This document shows, in pieces, positions 11,798 to 24,370 of a DNA stretch of 64,000 nucleotides (position 1 is the stretch's first letter; each line of letters starts with the position of its first letter). Both the position numbers and the translations under genes were made by a program. The notes under the pieces are model-generated. The model was given only the letters and a program-made list of their open reading frames with translations, was not told where the DNA came from and made no database searches. Source of the DNA: Solanum dulcamara (taxonomy: Eukaryota > Streptophyta > Magnoliopsida > Solanales > Solanaceae); NCBI RefSeq assembly GCF_947179165.1, contig NC_077243.1, positions 48,252,501 through 48,316,500 of the forward strand. Direction: 5' to 3'.

Positions 11798-12480
11798 AAA
11801 AATATCTTCAATAAGGAAAAATGGAACACCAGATGCACAAATACGAAATTAGAAGGCAAACCATATTCATAAGACATCTTACCAATCCGCGTCAAAATCT
11901 TATATGGGCCAATATAGTAGGGACTTAGCTTCCCTTTCTTAAGAAAATGCATCACACCCTTCCTGGGTGAAATTTTTAAATAAACTCAATCATTAACTTT
12001 AAATTCAAGTTCTCTTCTTCTCATATCCGAATAAGACTTTTGTCGGATTTCCGTTGTTTTTAATCTCTCTCTAATGAGTCTAACCTTTTCCATAGCCTGA
12101 AATACCAACTTAGGTCCTATCAAAGAAACTTCACCAACCGATAGGAGATTTACACCTCCTACCAAACAAAGCCTCAAATAGAGCCATCTCAATGCTAGAG
12201 TGATAATTATTATTGTAGGCAAATTCTATCAATAACAAATGATCATCCCAATTTCCTTTAAAATCGATAACACATGCTTTCAACACGTCCTCTAATGTCT
12301 GAATAGTATGCTCGGCATGACCATCCTTCTATTGGTGAAAAGTTGTACTAAGCTTCAATTGAGTTCCTAGACCATTCTGGAAAGACCTCCAAAACTGAGA
12401 TGTAAATTGAGTACCTCTATCCGAGATGATAAACAATGGAACACCATGAAGTTTAAAGATAATTCGTAAGAACGAGTCAT
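11798..12480 (-). pseudogene. GypA integrase core to chromodomain start (minus strand)
   Basis: Reading the minus strand from 12,480: LRIIFKLHGVPLFIISDRGT (second catalytic Asp kept), a stop inside the [14 protein letters not shown] segment, [20 protein letters not shown] (catalytic Glu region), [64 protein letters not shown], and HLVFHFSLLKIFF up to the LTR-E junction. Few stops are seen, so it is less decayed than the copy at 737-4847. The zinc finger and everything upstream are missing where the copy meets the LTR at 12,481. Confidence 0.85.
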
Positions 12481-14502
12481 GGTGAAATTTCAGAGACCTT
12501 CAAAATTGCAGGTTTCTTAGACCTGCAAGATGAGTGGTTTTGACCACTCATAAGGAAGACTACGAGTCAAAACCACAAGTCGTAACTAAAGATCAGAGGC
12601 CCTTATTTCAGGGTTGCATCAAACCTGCAGGACGAGTCCAATCGATAAATCGTAGAAATGAAAATAAGTCGTAGACACAACTCATATAGATTGTTCAAAG
12701 ACTTGTTTTTCAAGTCATTCTTAGGTACTGCAGGAGAAGTCATTCCTATGGAATATCATTGCTTCCATTCGTAGAACCTTGTCGTAGGGTTGCCCGGCTC
12801 AAAATTTAATGAGCGGTAGTTTTGTATTTTCCCTATATTCTACCAATGTATGTGGATGTTTTTAAGGACAAGATTCATTAAGTATTATGTCATATATACT
12901 GTTAGACTCTTTTATTCCCTCATTATCCCCCTAAACAAATTCTAGACTTCTCTTCCAAGGTTCGTTAAGAGTTCATCAAGCTTTTGTTAGTGTTTCTTCA
13001 GATCAAGCCTTCTTCCTCAAATTAAAGTCCAATTTCAATCAAGGTATGTGTGGATTAAATATGAGTCCCTTCCACTCATGGAGTCCAAGGTGTACTCATG
13101 GAGTCTAAGGTGTACTTCAAAAAATTGATGAAATCTCATTGCTTTTAAACTTTAATTTTGATGAATTGTGTTGGGTTGTTTCAATTACATTTTTATCATT
13201 ACTAATAATCATTATAAGTATGTTACGTAAATTACATGATTTTGAGTTGAATTATGAATTACCATGCATGAAGCTATTTTCTGTGAATAATTACATGAAG
13301 TATGAGTATGAAGTTGAATGATTTCAAGGTATTCTATAGTTTTCAATCAAATTGATTATGTATTCAAGTTTTCTTATAAACTCAAGTATGAATCATGACT
13401 ATGGATTTCAAATATGATCAAATTCTAATATTCATGAAGTTATGAAGAATGGTGACTTAGGGCCCTATGTGGTGACCTAGGAACCTCATGATAAGAATTA
13501 TGCAAGTATGATTTGTAATAATGAAAGAACAATTCTCACATTGTAATTACGTTATGTAATGAGCTACTCTATGAATTTCAAACATATGATCATGTCTATG
13601 GTAAATATTCATTATGATGTCTATGGTATGTATGTATTCTGTGGGATTTGACTTAGCACAGAGCGGAATTGAGGTGAGGGCTCTACCAAAATCCTTGTAG
13701 CAGCCTCTTGTCTCTTAAACTACGTTCCACCGTAGGTTGCTTTCATGTCTTATCTAGAGGATCCATATATAGGGTATATACATGACCCACCTAGTGGGGT
13801 AGAGTCTACTTTGGCAAGTAGATTCCCCTTTTCTTTATTGTATGGGGAAATAATGGAATTCCATGTAATAGCTCGCATGGTCTTATTTTCAGTTATGGTT
13901 CTTATCCCACATATGATACGGTCATTATGTTATTTTATGATTTTCAACTAAGTCCTCTAAACACTTTGATCATCATGTTCTCCTCATAACTTTATCGATA
14001 TTCTTTATTATGTACAGCATTAATCATTGCATTTTATGATTTAAAATGCATTTCATGCCCACATACTTAGTACATTCAAATGTACTAACGTATATTTGTT
14101 GCCTACCTTATTTCATAATGTAGGGGTTGAGGATCATACTCATTTACATGGCTAGTAGAGTTTCCAATCGACGGAGTTGTTGGTGAGTCCTCATCATATC
14201 GAGGACGAGTTATGATTTTGTTCTATTCTAATGACTTGTTATGTTTTGATTTTAGGGTGAGATTGGGACATGTCTTAGCCCTTCTCATTTTTCATTAGTA
14301 GAGGCATGTGTTGGACAAAACTCCAAGAGTCTTTTGTAGTTGGATTATATCTCCCTTTATGTCCTATGTTAGACTCTTTATTATGCTATGTTCCTCTTTA
14401 TTTTTACCTTATGTATGCTTAATGATATGTTAAGATATTGATTGGAGCCCTTTAGGATTTCGATCATCGTGTTACGACTATGCCCTAGATCGGGTCATGA
14501 CA
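12481..14502 (+). mobile_element. GypA-type LTR (variant U3)
   Basis: The downstream two thirds (about 13,020-14,502) match the GypA LTRs at 25,495 and 61,350, ending in GGGTCATGACA at 14,502. The first ~500 bases differ and hold several GTCGTAG/CTACGAC motifs and two hairpins, so this is a distinct U3 subtype. It has a single copy of the GACTTAGGGCCCTATGTGG block that is doubled in the other two LTRs. The exact 5' end is not visible; it meets the integrase remnant near 12,480. The 60 aa and 68 aa open frames inside are not coding. Confidence 0.75.
12507..12551 (+). other. two adjacent perfect hairpins
   Basis: TGCAGGT-7 nt-ACCTGCA (12,507-12,527) is followed by ATGAGTGGT-4 nt-ACCACTCAT (12,530-12,551). 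Stems are 7 and 9 bp with no mismatch. They lie in the U3-like start of the variant GypA LTR. Confidence 0.8.
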
Positions 14503-14648
14503 TAGGGAAAAAAACTTCACTTCTTTCATTACACATCGTGCTATAGATTTGAACTCTAAGGTTTCCAACTCTAATTCTTTATCTTTGTGATTACAGAATT
14601 ATGCTTCCACGAAGATCTCCCGTTCAAAGAAACATCAAAGAGGAGCAA
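14503..14648 (+). pseudogene. GypA leader and first codons of gag
   Basis: A leader similar to 27,515-27,612 (CACTTCTTTCAT, TCGTGCTATAGA, and an intron-like ATTTTTC/ATTACAG-AA end) leads to an ATG at 14,601 with MLPRRSPVQR, comparable to MAPRRPPFPRGDN at 27,613. The frame is cut at about 14,648 by the GypB element. No tRNA primer site is visible after the LTR, so part of the leader is deleted. Confidence 0.65.
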
Positions 14649-16578
14649 CGAATAGAGTAGTGAGTAACTATATGCAATTTAAATCATATCTGAGACATGA
14701 CTGAATAAGAAAGTTACGTTTTTGCCTGAGGACCTGAGTAGTGGTGTAGTCATCTCGAGTGTCCTCTAAATGCTATTATGGGATATCTCAATTGTAATCT
14801 CAGGGACCCTAGAAATATATTAACATAAGGCCAAATCATTTATAGACTCAAAAACACTTAGTATCGTAAAGTCTTTAGGACCTGGGGCCTGTACGTTTGG
14901 TACCTCTTTAACATATATACGTTTCCAGGAAAATTGTTCAACTATTATAGGAGTTTGATATTCAGAAGTAAATAAGAGATGCTAAGAATGGAGTTACCCC
15001 GGAGCTCATATCATATTTCACTTACAACTACGACATGCAAGAAAAGAAAGAGAATAAGCTCTATATAGTCTATACTTCTCTTCATATAGTCATCATGTAT
15101 ATTTCGTACCCGGACCATCCTGGGGCTCAGTGAACAACTATGGCATCATGATCTCATTTTCATACCAAGTACCTATCAAAATAAGGAAGAGATAGTTTTC
15201 CACACACTACTTTCTAACATATAGAAGCCTTAATAGGCAATACTCAATTCTTGTCGGAGTTCCAATACTAAGTAGTAGACAGGGATTATGAGGCGTACTT
15301 GGTATTCTGGGAATGGAATTATCCCCTCATTTCACATACAATTTACTTGAGGCTAAGACATGCCCAAAAGGAATGAAAAATAGCTTTACGTACTTACTCC
15401 AAAACATGCCAAGGAGAAGCTTCACATACCTGTTACGGGTTACTTGTTATCCCGTTCGTCTTGTCATCCTTTAAACCTAAGTAACTTAAAAGAAATACAA
15501 GTATTAACATCCCTTGGATTTACAGCACCTTAGGCTACACATAAGTATTCATAGAACTCAACCCTTCGCTCGCTTTCTCGACTAGTTCCTTAACTAGTTA
15601 AAGAGTTAACGAAACTCGGGCAGCACCTCCTCTATAACTTCAACATCCCCGATATTCCAACTCGGGAACAGTGTCAACAACCATATCAATAACAACAACC
15701 AGAAGTACATATACAATTAATTCATCTAAATATTACAAAATACAACTCCAAACGACTCGCTCGAACTATGGTACCAAAATAGGGTTTTTGGTTTCCATTT
15801 TGTAAAACCTTTAATCGTACTAAGCGAGGGTCATGTGGCTGCAACCATAGGCTCCCCCACCTATTTTAGGAAACATTTAGACCCTGAAACACACACCAAA
15901 CAACCAGAAGTATCCTCCACACACACAACGCCTCATTTCGACTACAATTTAACTACGACGACTTCAATTTCGATTGTTTCTACCGTCGAGCATTTCCATG
16001 ACTTTTTTTATCATCCCAGCAATATATAAGGTATATAATATACTACATAACAACCCCATAAAGTCTAAATTTAAAGGATAAGCCTTACCTTACCCGAAAT
16101 TGGCTAAAACTAGCCAAATTTGCACCTCGGAATTTCTTTAGTCGCGCTGAAACTGTGTGGACTGTTTACTTCCCATTTTGGCTGCACCAAGACATGATTG
16201 TATACTTCTAATACCTCCATATCATCGTGGTATATGCTGGATAATTAATTTATGGAGAAAAATCGGAACATACCTTATTTTTTCTCCTAGGCCGCCACAC
16301 TTTTCTCTCCAAATTAGGGTTTGTTTTCTCTTATTGCTGCTGAAATTTAAGGGATAAAACTGAAGTATGTAATACATATACACCTATATGGGTGGTCCTA
16401 AGGGGTGACACGTGTCATCCCCTAAGGGGGACACATGTCCAGGCCCTATTGGGCCACGGGGTCCATGCAAGCAAGGTGGGGCTGCCATGTGGCAGTGGGG
16501 CCCACCTCCCCCAAGCTGGTGGGTCACCTACTTTCTTGAGGTGCTGCCACGTGTCACTCCCTCTTTCCTTCCGTAAAT
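14649..16578 (-). repeat. GypB LTR, truncated at both ends (minus orientation)
   Basis: Nearly the same as 20,054-21,990 (starting AATAGAGTAGTGA, through TCGACTAGTTCCTTAACTAG and the G/C-rich CCTAAGGGGG region). It lacks the ~870 bases equivalent to 19,188-20,053 and the ~300 bases beyond the GCCACGTGTCACTCCC box. At 16,578 it joins interior sequence directly. One AAGCTGGTG-3 nt-CACCTACTT module lies at 16,513-16,533, where the sister LTR has two. Confidence 0.8.
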
Positions 16579-16755
16579 GACATTAACTGGTACCATGTTG
16601 AGGAACTGTGGCGTTCAAGTGCACCATTAGTTCGTAATTAGCTAATCTTGCTGGTTTCCCTTAGACCTTTTTACAATTCCCTTAACGTAACTTATTGTAC
16701 CCTAGGTACATAATCCCATGTCATTTCTCCATCGCTAGTTCAGATTTTTCTACCT

Positions 16756-16868
16756 TGCGCAATCATACCAACACTAATGCATTAAATTCTATTAGAATTT
16801 CGAAGTTAAGCGTGCTTGGGCGAGAGAAATACTGGGATGGATGACCTCCCTAGGAAGTCTTCGTGTCA
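16756..16868 (+). pseudogene. 5S rRNA-derived segment inside GypB
   Basis: About 113 bases read like a plant 5S rRNA gene: ATCATACCA, CACTAATGCA, then AAGTTAAGCGTGCTTGGGCG (exact), GAGAG, GGATGGATGACC, and AGGAAGTCTTCGTGT. Against the canonical plant 5S sequence recalled from memory I count about 18 differences over 105 bases, mostly C-to-T or G-to-A. The A-box and intermediate element of the Pol III internal promoter are essentially intact, and box C has one change. A TTTTT run follows at 16,869. It is antisense to the retroelement. The other GypB copy holds the same segment at 35,894-36,008 with shared derived changes, so it was captured once. Confidence 0.85.
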
Positions 16869-19170
16869 TTTTTCATTGTTATCCTTGCGATAATTTGCAG
16901 GGCACTCAACTTAGCCTAAGATTTACCTTAGCGTCATCTCACTCGTCCCACCTTGTCGCACTTCTTTCCTTTCCCCTATTCACTCTGTGTTCTTCTCATT
17001 TTCTACCACAGGAGGCTTTCTATTCTTTTGTCCTTGGTCATATATATATCGTAACATTATTTGCGACCAATTCTATAGATAACATTTTGGCTTTTGTCTA
17101 GCATTCTATCATTATCTTTTGTAGTGTCCCTTGTGTTATTCGATATCCTTTCATTGCTATATTCTTTTGCTTTTATACGCACCCACCTTCTAGTGTTATA
17201 CCGTTCAGGGTCTCATCAAAACTTCTTAACGCTGTCTTACATACCATTCTGACTTCTATCCAATTACTGGTGGCTTCCACATCTTTCTAGCTTGGTTCAG
17301 CAGGGGATCTTATTGAAGTTTAACCATCCATCTCAAGCATGTTGTCATATAAATTGCCTCCATCTTACCCTTGCAGTTTTCTCACTTGTTTCCCCCCTTT
17401 AGAGGGTACTTATACCTTCATCCGCTTATACCTTGCTCTATGTCTCTTTGCCCAGTTTCAAATTCGTCCAGTCGTCTTCCTCAGTCTACTTGGTACTGTA
17501 TCATGTCCTCATCTTTCTACATTTTTTTTGCCAACCTGATTATCCATATATGAAACCTTGGCTAAATTACGACGTGTCGAGAACCCTTTTCATACATAAT
17601 GCGACACCTCATCTATTAATCTATACTTGAGTAATGGGACCCATGAAACAACCCATCTGAGGCCACATTCTACTTATCTTTATAAAAAGTTAATATAAAT
17701 TTGTAGCCATTCCAAATTTTCTTTTAACTAGGCAACATTTGTATTCCGGCATTCATTGTCCCAGGTTCTCTTTGAGTAGTGGCTTTCCCAACCTATATCC
17801 TTTGTTTCTTGGGGTGAATAGAAGTTGCACCATTTATTCCTTAAGTTTGCCATCTTTATCTCTTAAGGGTTCTATTATTTTCGGGGCAACGTTATGTACA
17901 CGCATCATTCCATTATACCTTATGACCCTTGCCCTGACTGTGTACCCCACACAAGCTTTTAACTTAGTCAACACATACCAAGTGCGCCTTACTAGCGGTT
18001 TTACTTTATCCCCGTATTGTTGTACCTTACCTTTAAATTCATACTTACACATCCCCCTTTTAGTTCATACTCATATTCAGTTCATGACATCTCTCTGGGG
18101 TGCTTTTGTTAGAATGTCTTTCTCTAATTAGTTGGTGGAGAACTAATAAACTGTTATCATAGAGCGCTTTCCAACCACCGTTAGAAGAAAACTAGAATCC
18201 TTTAAACATCACAATACTTCTTAACACCTGACCCACATGGTCTTCTTCTGAGTTTATCCTCGCATTATGAACAACTTATATAATTTACAATTAGGTGTTG
18301 GGGGCTTGGTACTTTTCAATGAGAGTAAAACTCAATCGCTGGACATCTTACCCTTCAACCTGAGATTTTTCTTTTTTTTGTTCCTACAACACAAATATGA
18401 CTGGAGATACCGTAGTCTAAGCTTTACTGCTCAGATAGGCTTTTTTTTCTCTGAAATAAAATTCTCCAAGTAAAAATGGTGCCCTTTATCGACGACATAA
18501 AGAGTACCTCCTACAGCTTTAGTTAAACATAATAGGGGTACTCGGTATCAACTTCCAGGACATTTTATGAAGCTATGTTTTATTTCCTCTCTTGGTTCTG
18601 GGAAAATTTCGGTAGAGTTTCCCCTATACTCCTTACTATCCCACAACTTGCAGGTAGAAAATACCAACAATGCCTCATAGGGCCAATACATATATATATT
18701 CATATTATACCACAGCCACACAGGGATTTCAATATCATCTCATATCGTAGCCACACAGGGATTTCAATGTCAATAATAATATAAAAATACTGGACTTACC
18801 TCGTAATCCAACTTCAAACTGCATCGGTTGCACTTCCTGTCTGCTTTCCTTTTAGGTTTCCACTTTACATTTTACTATTACTTCAATACCTTACCCGACG
18901 AATATCTTCCGTGCCTTTACTGTACTTACCTGCGTGCTTCGTAATGTCCCATGTCATCAATTACTTCCTTCAGTTGATGTCGTCCTTCTATTAAGATCCA
19001 AGATTAGTATAAGGTATTTTCCAATGACTCAGATCTATAGAACGATCTCAGATGTAAAAGAAAGGTAACATCCTAAATATCCTGTAGCCTCCTATTTATA
19101 GATATGGCATGCAACACATCGATAATCAAGACTCTACTAGACACGGTCTACAGACACTCCAAGGACAAAC

Positions 19171-19183
19171 TGTTCTGATAGCA
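19171..19183 (-). other. tRNA primer-binding site (degenerate)
   Basis: On the minus strand this reads TGCTATCAGAACA, two changes from TGGTATCAGAGCA, the complement of the initiator-Met tRNA 3' end. It lies a few bases inside the LTR that starts at 19,188, which confirms the minus orientation. Confidence 0.75.
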
Positions 19184-19187
19184 CTTC

Positions 19188-22100
19188 TTTCACGACCCAA
19201 CCCCGTAAGCCACGACTGGGGTCCGACCTGGACCCCCGTATACATATCTATCAGTTATGGTCAAGTCTAACTATAGACATGCAATGCATATAAATCAAGT
19301 GTAGTCGAACCAGACTACAAACAACACAACGCCATGCATCAGAGCCCTATTGAGCGATAATATTTTCATAAACCTATAGCCTCTTTCATTTGTACCACTT
19401 TATGAAAGGGCACGTTAGCCGACAAGGCTTCCATAACATAATAGCATATATCATACATCACGTAGACCCAGCTGAATCAAACTAACATACACAACCTATA
19501 TATACATGTCTGCAGACCTCTAAAAATATTAACGACAACATATGGCGGGACAAGGCGCCCGTCATACCCATGAATAGACAAAACAATTTTATACACCAAT
19601 GGTCAGTATCAAAAACTAGGCTCTGATATAATGGATCCTCCTCCAGCTGAGATGAGAGGAATCCTAAGCTGACCGACTCCCAAAACTTGTACCTGTACCT
19701 GCGGGCATGAAACACAGCCCCTCGAAGAAAGGGGGTTAGTACGACATATGTACTGAGTATGTAAAACGTAATATAATATAACTGGAGGTATATCCGAAAT
19801 AGAAACGTGTACTTGTACTCTGTGAATTACAAAAGCATGCATGCTCATATCATATAATATACCGGGCCTTTCAGGGGTCCAGTGAATTATATTTGTAAAA
19901 CCATCATGACCCCAGTGCCATCACCACCTTATTACAACACATCATCATATATATACATACGTACCCATCCCTCTAGTGAGAGGCGGTGGACAATGCAGTG
20001 AATTGCACAAATCTGATAACCGGACCGGGACTCGACGAAGAAGTGTTACAGTATACACGAATAGAGTAGTGATTAACTATATGCAATTTAAATCATATCT
20101 GAGACATGACTGAATAAGAAAGTTACGTTTTTGCCTGAGGACCTGAGTAGTGGTGTAGTCATCTCGAGTGTCCTCTAAATGCTATTATGGGATATCTCAA
20201 TTGTAATCTCAGGGACCCTAGAAATATATTAACATAGGGCTAAATCGTTTATAGACTCAAAAGCACTTAGTATCGTATAGTATTTAAGACTTGGGGCCTG
20301 TACGTTTGGTACCTCTTTAACATATAGAAGTTTCCAGGGAAATAGTTCAACTATTATAGGAGTTCGATATTCAGAAGTAAATAAGAGATGCTAAGAATGG
20401 AGTTACCCCGGAGCTCATATCATATTTCACTTACAACTACGACATGCAAGAAAAGAAAGAGAATAAGCTTTATATAGTCTATACTTCTCTTCATATAGTC
20501 ATCGTGTATATTTCGTACCCGACCCATCCTGGGGCTCGGTGAACAACTATGGAATCATGATTCTATTTTCATACCAAGTACCTATCAAAATAAGGAAGAG
20601 ATAGTTTTACACACACTACTTTCTAACATGTAGAAGCCTTAATAGGCAATACACAATTCTTTTCGGAGTTCCAATACTAAGTAGTGGACAGGGATTATGA
20701 GGCATACTTAGAGTTTTGGGAATGGAATTATCCCCTCATTTCACATACAATTTACTTGAGGCTAAGACATGCCCAAAAGGAATAAAAAATATCTTTACAT
20801 ACTTACTCCAAAACATGCCAAGGGGAAGCTTCACATACCTGTTACGGGTTACTTCTTATCCCATTCGTCTCTTCGTCCTTTAAACCTAAGTAACATAAAA
20901 GAAATATGAGTATTAACAACCCTTGTATTTCAATCACCTTAGGCTACACATAAGTATTCATAGAACTCAACCCTTCGCTCGCTTTCTTGACTAGTTTCTT
21001 AACTAGTTAAAGAGTTAACAAAAATCGGGTAGCACCTCCTCTTTAACTTCAACATCCCCAAGATTCCAACTCGGCCACAATATCAAAAACCATATCAACA
21101 AAACAACCATCATTACATATACAATTAATTCACCTAAATATTACAAAATACAACTCCAAATGACTCGCTCGAACTATGGTACCAAAATAGGATTTTTGGT
21201 TTCCATTTTGTAAAACCTTTAATCGTATGAAGTGAGAGTCGTGTGGATGCAACCACCAGATACCCCACATCTTTTAGGACACATTTATACCCTTCAACAC
21301 ACACCACACAACCATCATCAGCCTCCACACACACAATGCCTCATTTCAACTACAATTTAACTACAACGACTTCAATTTCGATTGTTTCTACCGTCGAGCA
21401 TTTCTGAGACTTTTTTATACTCCCATCAGTATATAAGGTATATAATATTCTAAATAACAACCCCATAAAGTCCAAATTTAAAGGAGAAGCCTTACCTTCC
21501 CGAAATTGGCTAAAACTAGCCAAAATTGCACCTCAGAATTTCTTTAGTCGCGCTGAAACTGTGTGGACTATTTTTTATCCATTTTGGATGCACCAAGCCT
21601 TGATTTAATACTTATAATACCTCCATATCATCATGGTATATGCTGTATAATTAATTTACGGAGAGAAATCGGAACGTACCTTATTTTTTCTCCTAGCCGC
21701 CACATTTTTCTCTCCAAATTAGGGTTTGTTTACTGTTATGGCAGTAGAAGTTTAAGGGATAAAATTGAAGTATGTAATACATATACACCTATATGGGTGG
21801 TCCCAAGGGGTGACACATGTCATCCCCTAAGGGGGACATGTGTCCAGCCCCTATTGGGCCACCGTGTCCATGCAAGCAAGGTGGGGCTGCCATGTGGCAG
21901 TGGGGCCCACCTCCCCCAAGCAGGTGGGTCACCAACTTGACCCCAAGTTGGTGGGTCACCTACTTGCTTGAGGTTCTGCCACGTGTCACTCCCTTATTAG
22001 CTGCCACATATCCTTTTGTTTTATTCCTCGTGGGTTCGTAATCTCATCTTATTTCGAGAGTCTATATAATCCGTGCTATGCAAGCTTGGTATGTACTCAA

Positions 22101-22290
22101 ATAGCTCAAGTGTATAAGAATTCTAAATTAGTATCTTACGTAGGTAAATTGAGTCCTATGATTCATTTCTTGGCCTCCATCTCTTTCTGGATTCTTCTGA
22201 CTCTATTTCCAAACTTTTCTACTATGGGGTACCATATACTGATTACCTCGGTACTTATGTCGACCATGTTACTAGCCTAATTTTGTCATT
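19188..22290 (-). repeat. GypB LTR (5' LTR of the minus-strand element)
   Basis: Begins with the family end CACGACCCAACCCCGTAAGC (reverse of the LTR 3' terminus) and runs through the same blocks as 30,110-33,659 in reverse: TCAGTACATATGTCGTAC equivalent, GAGGACACTCGAGATGACTA, CTAGTTAAAGAGTTAAC, and the C/G-rich promoter region. Two hairpin modules occur at 21,918-21,938 and 21,945-21,965. Similarity fades after about 22,230 (CTACTATGGGGTA), so the outer end, expected as GGGTGTAACA, cannot be placed exactly. Confidence 0.75.
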
Positions 22291-24370
22291 TCAAAGTTAA
22301 TGGAACTATTAGAATTCCATTTTGTGGTTATTTTCCTAAAGTTATGACCGAACTCAACGTTTCAGGTTATAAAAGCTTTAAAATAGGAAAACGGGGCCTA
22401 AAACCCAAATGAACGGCCAGGCGACTGAATAGTCAGTGCTAGCAAGTCATAAATGTCTTAAGGTCGCTACTGGAATGCTCTAAACAATGGAATGAATGTT
22501 AAATTCAAAAATAACCTTAAAGGTCATTACAATGATGAATTATACACCAAAATCAATAGAAAGCTAATTTTATAATAACATGATTTAACACATTGGACTG
22601 GGGAATGAGATTCTATCTGATCTAATTTGAAGTGGAAAGAGATCATATATCAAAATCACACATATGGTCAAATAGAAGAAAAACAAAAGCAACAGCCTAT
22701 ACATATAATAAATCTAAAATATTGAATTGCAATGAATGAACAATACCTAGAATGGATTTGTAAGGATCCGTCTTTGTTGAAATAAACTCAAACTTATGAG
22801 TCTCTAGTAGATCTTGAGTTAACCATGGTAGTTAACGTCAATATCACTGCTTCTAGACTCATCGATGGAGCAATAATGGAGATGAGATAAAGAAGATGGA
22901 GTGGACAAGGGAGAGGGATTTTCGCTGAAGAGAGCGACTGAGAGTAGGGGGAGAAGAGGTGGTGGGAAATTTGGTGGTGGTCAACTAGCTTCATAGTGGA
23001 GAGAAGAGATTGTCTCACCAATCTCCTCTTTGCTTAAGATGGGGAGACAGAGACTAAGAGGGAGAGATACGCAGTGGGGGTTGGTGTGGTGGCGGTAAGT
23101 TTCGCCGGTTGAAGGAGAGAAAGGATAAGGGTGGATGGCGAGATGGGCTTAGTGGTTCTCTTTGTCTCCACAACAAGACATCGCCGGAGATGGTGATGGT
23201 GGGGGGAGCCTCAGCGGCACTGACACGGGATAGGAGAAGGGGGAGGCCGTTTTGGTCTCAAGGGAAAAAGGGAGAGAAAATGGTTAGGATTTGGGGTGTA
23301 TTAGGATTAAAAAGGAAAGAATTAATCTTAGCTTTTGGATTACCATAAATCGATGGCCGAGATCGATTCTTGGCAACCTCGGCAGATCTGCTTGGGGGAT
23401 AAGTTATTTGGACGGGTCAAAAATGGGAATTGGACTTGGGATTTAAGATTAGCCTACATTTGGTTCAATTAGGCTAAAATTAGAATGAATTGTGTGACAA
23501 ATTGGCTAGAATTGGCATGATTAAAATAAATTTGACTAGAATTGATAAAAAAATTGAACATGGAAGGTTATAATTTAAATGATTTGGAGGAAAATTAAAT
23601 GGATAGCTATTTAATTAATAAAAATACTATATATATAAAATAGCTAAATAAATAATATGAAAGAAATATACTTCACACTATATATATATATATATTGTAT
23701 GTTATAGATATATTATATCATAAATAAATACTTAAAATTTGAAAATATGAAAAAAATCATTATTCCAAATTTATAATTCATTAAAATAAATAAATATTAT
23801 TTATATAATAATAATAATAATAATGATAAATAATAATAATAATCATAATAATAATTTTTGTAACTATATAATTAATTGGATAAATTTAAACATGTAATAA
23901 AAGAAAATGAGTTTTAAACATTATTGTTCAATCAAATAGCAATCTGAGATTGGGTTATATGTCGGTTAAAATTGAGTGTCAACAACTGCCCATCTTTGCT
24001 CAATGATAAATGATGAATTATTGGGCAAAGACGTTGACTCAGTAGCCAGTTTTGACTGACTTGTGAAATAAAGCTAATGGGACCAGGTAGGATTGTGAAA
24101 AATGTTGTGTCCAAGACTTCAGTTTCAAGTCGCCTACATAGCTATGGTTTTATGAGAATCAAGCCGTGTATAGTTCTAAATTTAAGAATGAACAAAGTTC
24201 TTAAAAGCTAAAATGAAGATATGAGCTTCCAATAGAATTGATAGTAGCTTGAATTGATAAGATTGGAGCGGAAGATCATATAAGTGTTGCAGCAAGGATA
24301 GAGTACGAATATGATTCATGTCCTAGCGTGCTAAATTAAACTAACTTAATATCTGATTATAAAGAAAATG
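22291..24370. other. unclassified repeat-like intergenic sequence
   Basis: No gene is recognised. 22,340-22,560 and 23,950-24,240 resemble Solanaceae retrotransposon LTR sequence seen before (GGGGCCTAAAACCCAAATGA; GAGTGTCAACAACTGCCCAT), but I cannot name the family. 22,860-23,340 is purine-rich with GGTGGTGG and GGGGGAG tracts. Its 79-codon open frame (23,109-23,348) looks like composition, not a gene. 23,560-23,930 is very A/T-rich. Confidence 0.4.
23640..23860. repeat. A/T-rich stretch with TA and TAA microsatellites
   Basis: Holds a (TA)n run near 23,681-23,695 and interrupted (TAA)n runs at about 23,809-23,850 within A/T-rich DNA. Confidence 0.9.

Larger units (their letters stand above)
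16579..19187 (-). mobile_element. GypB interior, decayed, truncated
   Basis: Aligns by eye with the reverse complement of about 33,660-36,200 of the complete GypB copy: the leader next to the primer site (19,000-19,187), the block encoding NVAPKIIEPLRDKDGKLKE (minus, 18,052-17,834), the ACCACAGGAGGCTTTCTATTC block, and the 5S-derived segment. The + strand is open for 130 codons at 17,739-18,131, but this is probably a shadow of the opposite frame. No protease, reverse transcriptase or RNase H motif can be read. The shared decay with the other copy implies the interior was already ruined in their common ancestor. Confidence 0.7.
14649..22290 (-). mobile_element. GypB element on the minus strand, rearranged
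   Basis: Two GypB LTRs in reverse orientation flank an interior that aligns with the interior of the complete GypB copy at 33,660-37,306 (reverse complement), including its 5S-derived segment. The left LTR lacks both ends, and the 3' part of the interior (matching about 36,200-37,306 of the other copy) is missing. It appears to be an older, deleted member. No target-site duplication can be tested because both outer ends are damaged or unclear. Confidence 0.75.

Noticed and set aside
23109..23348. 79-codon open frame in a purine-rich stretch
   Set aside because: No known domain, strong G/A compositional bias, no codon pattern or neighbouring exon; looks like composition.
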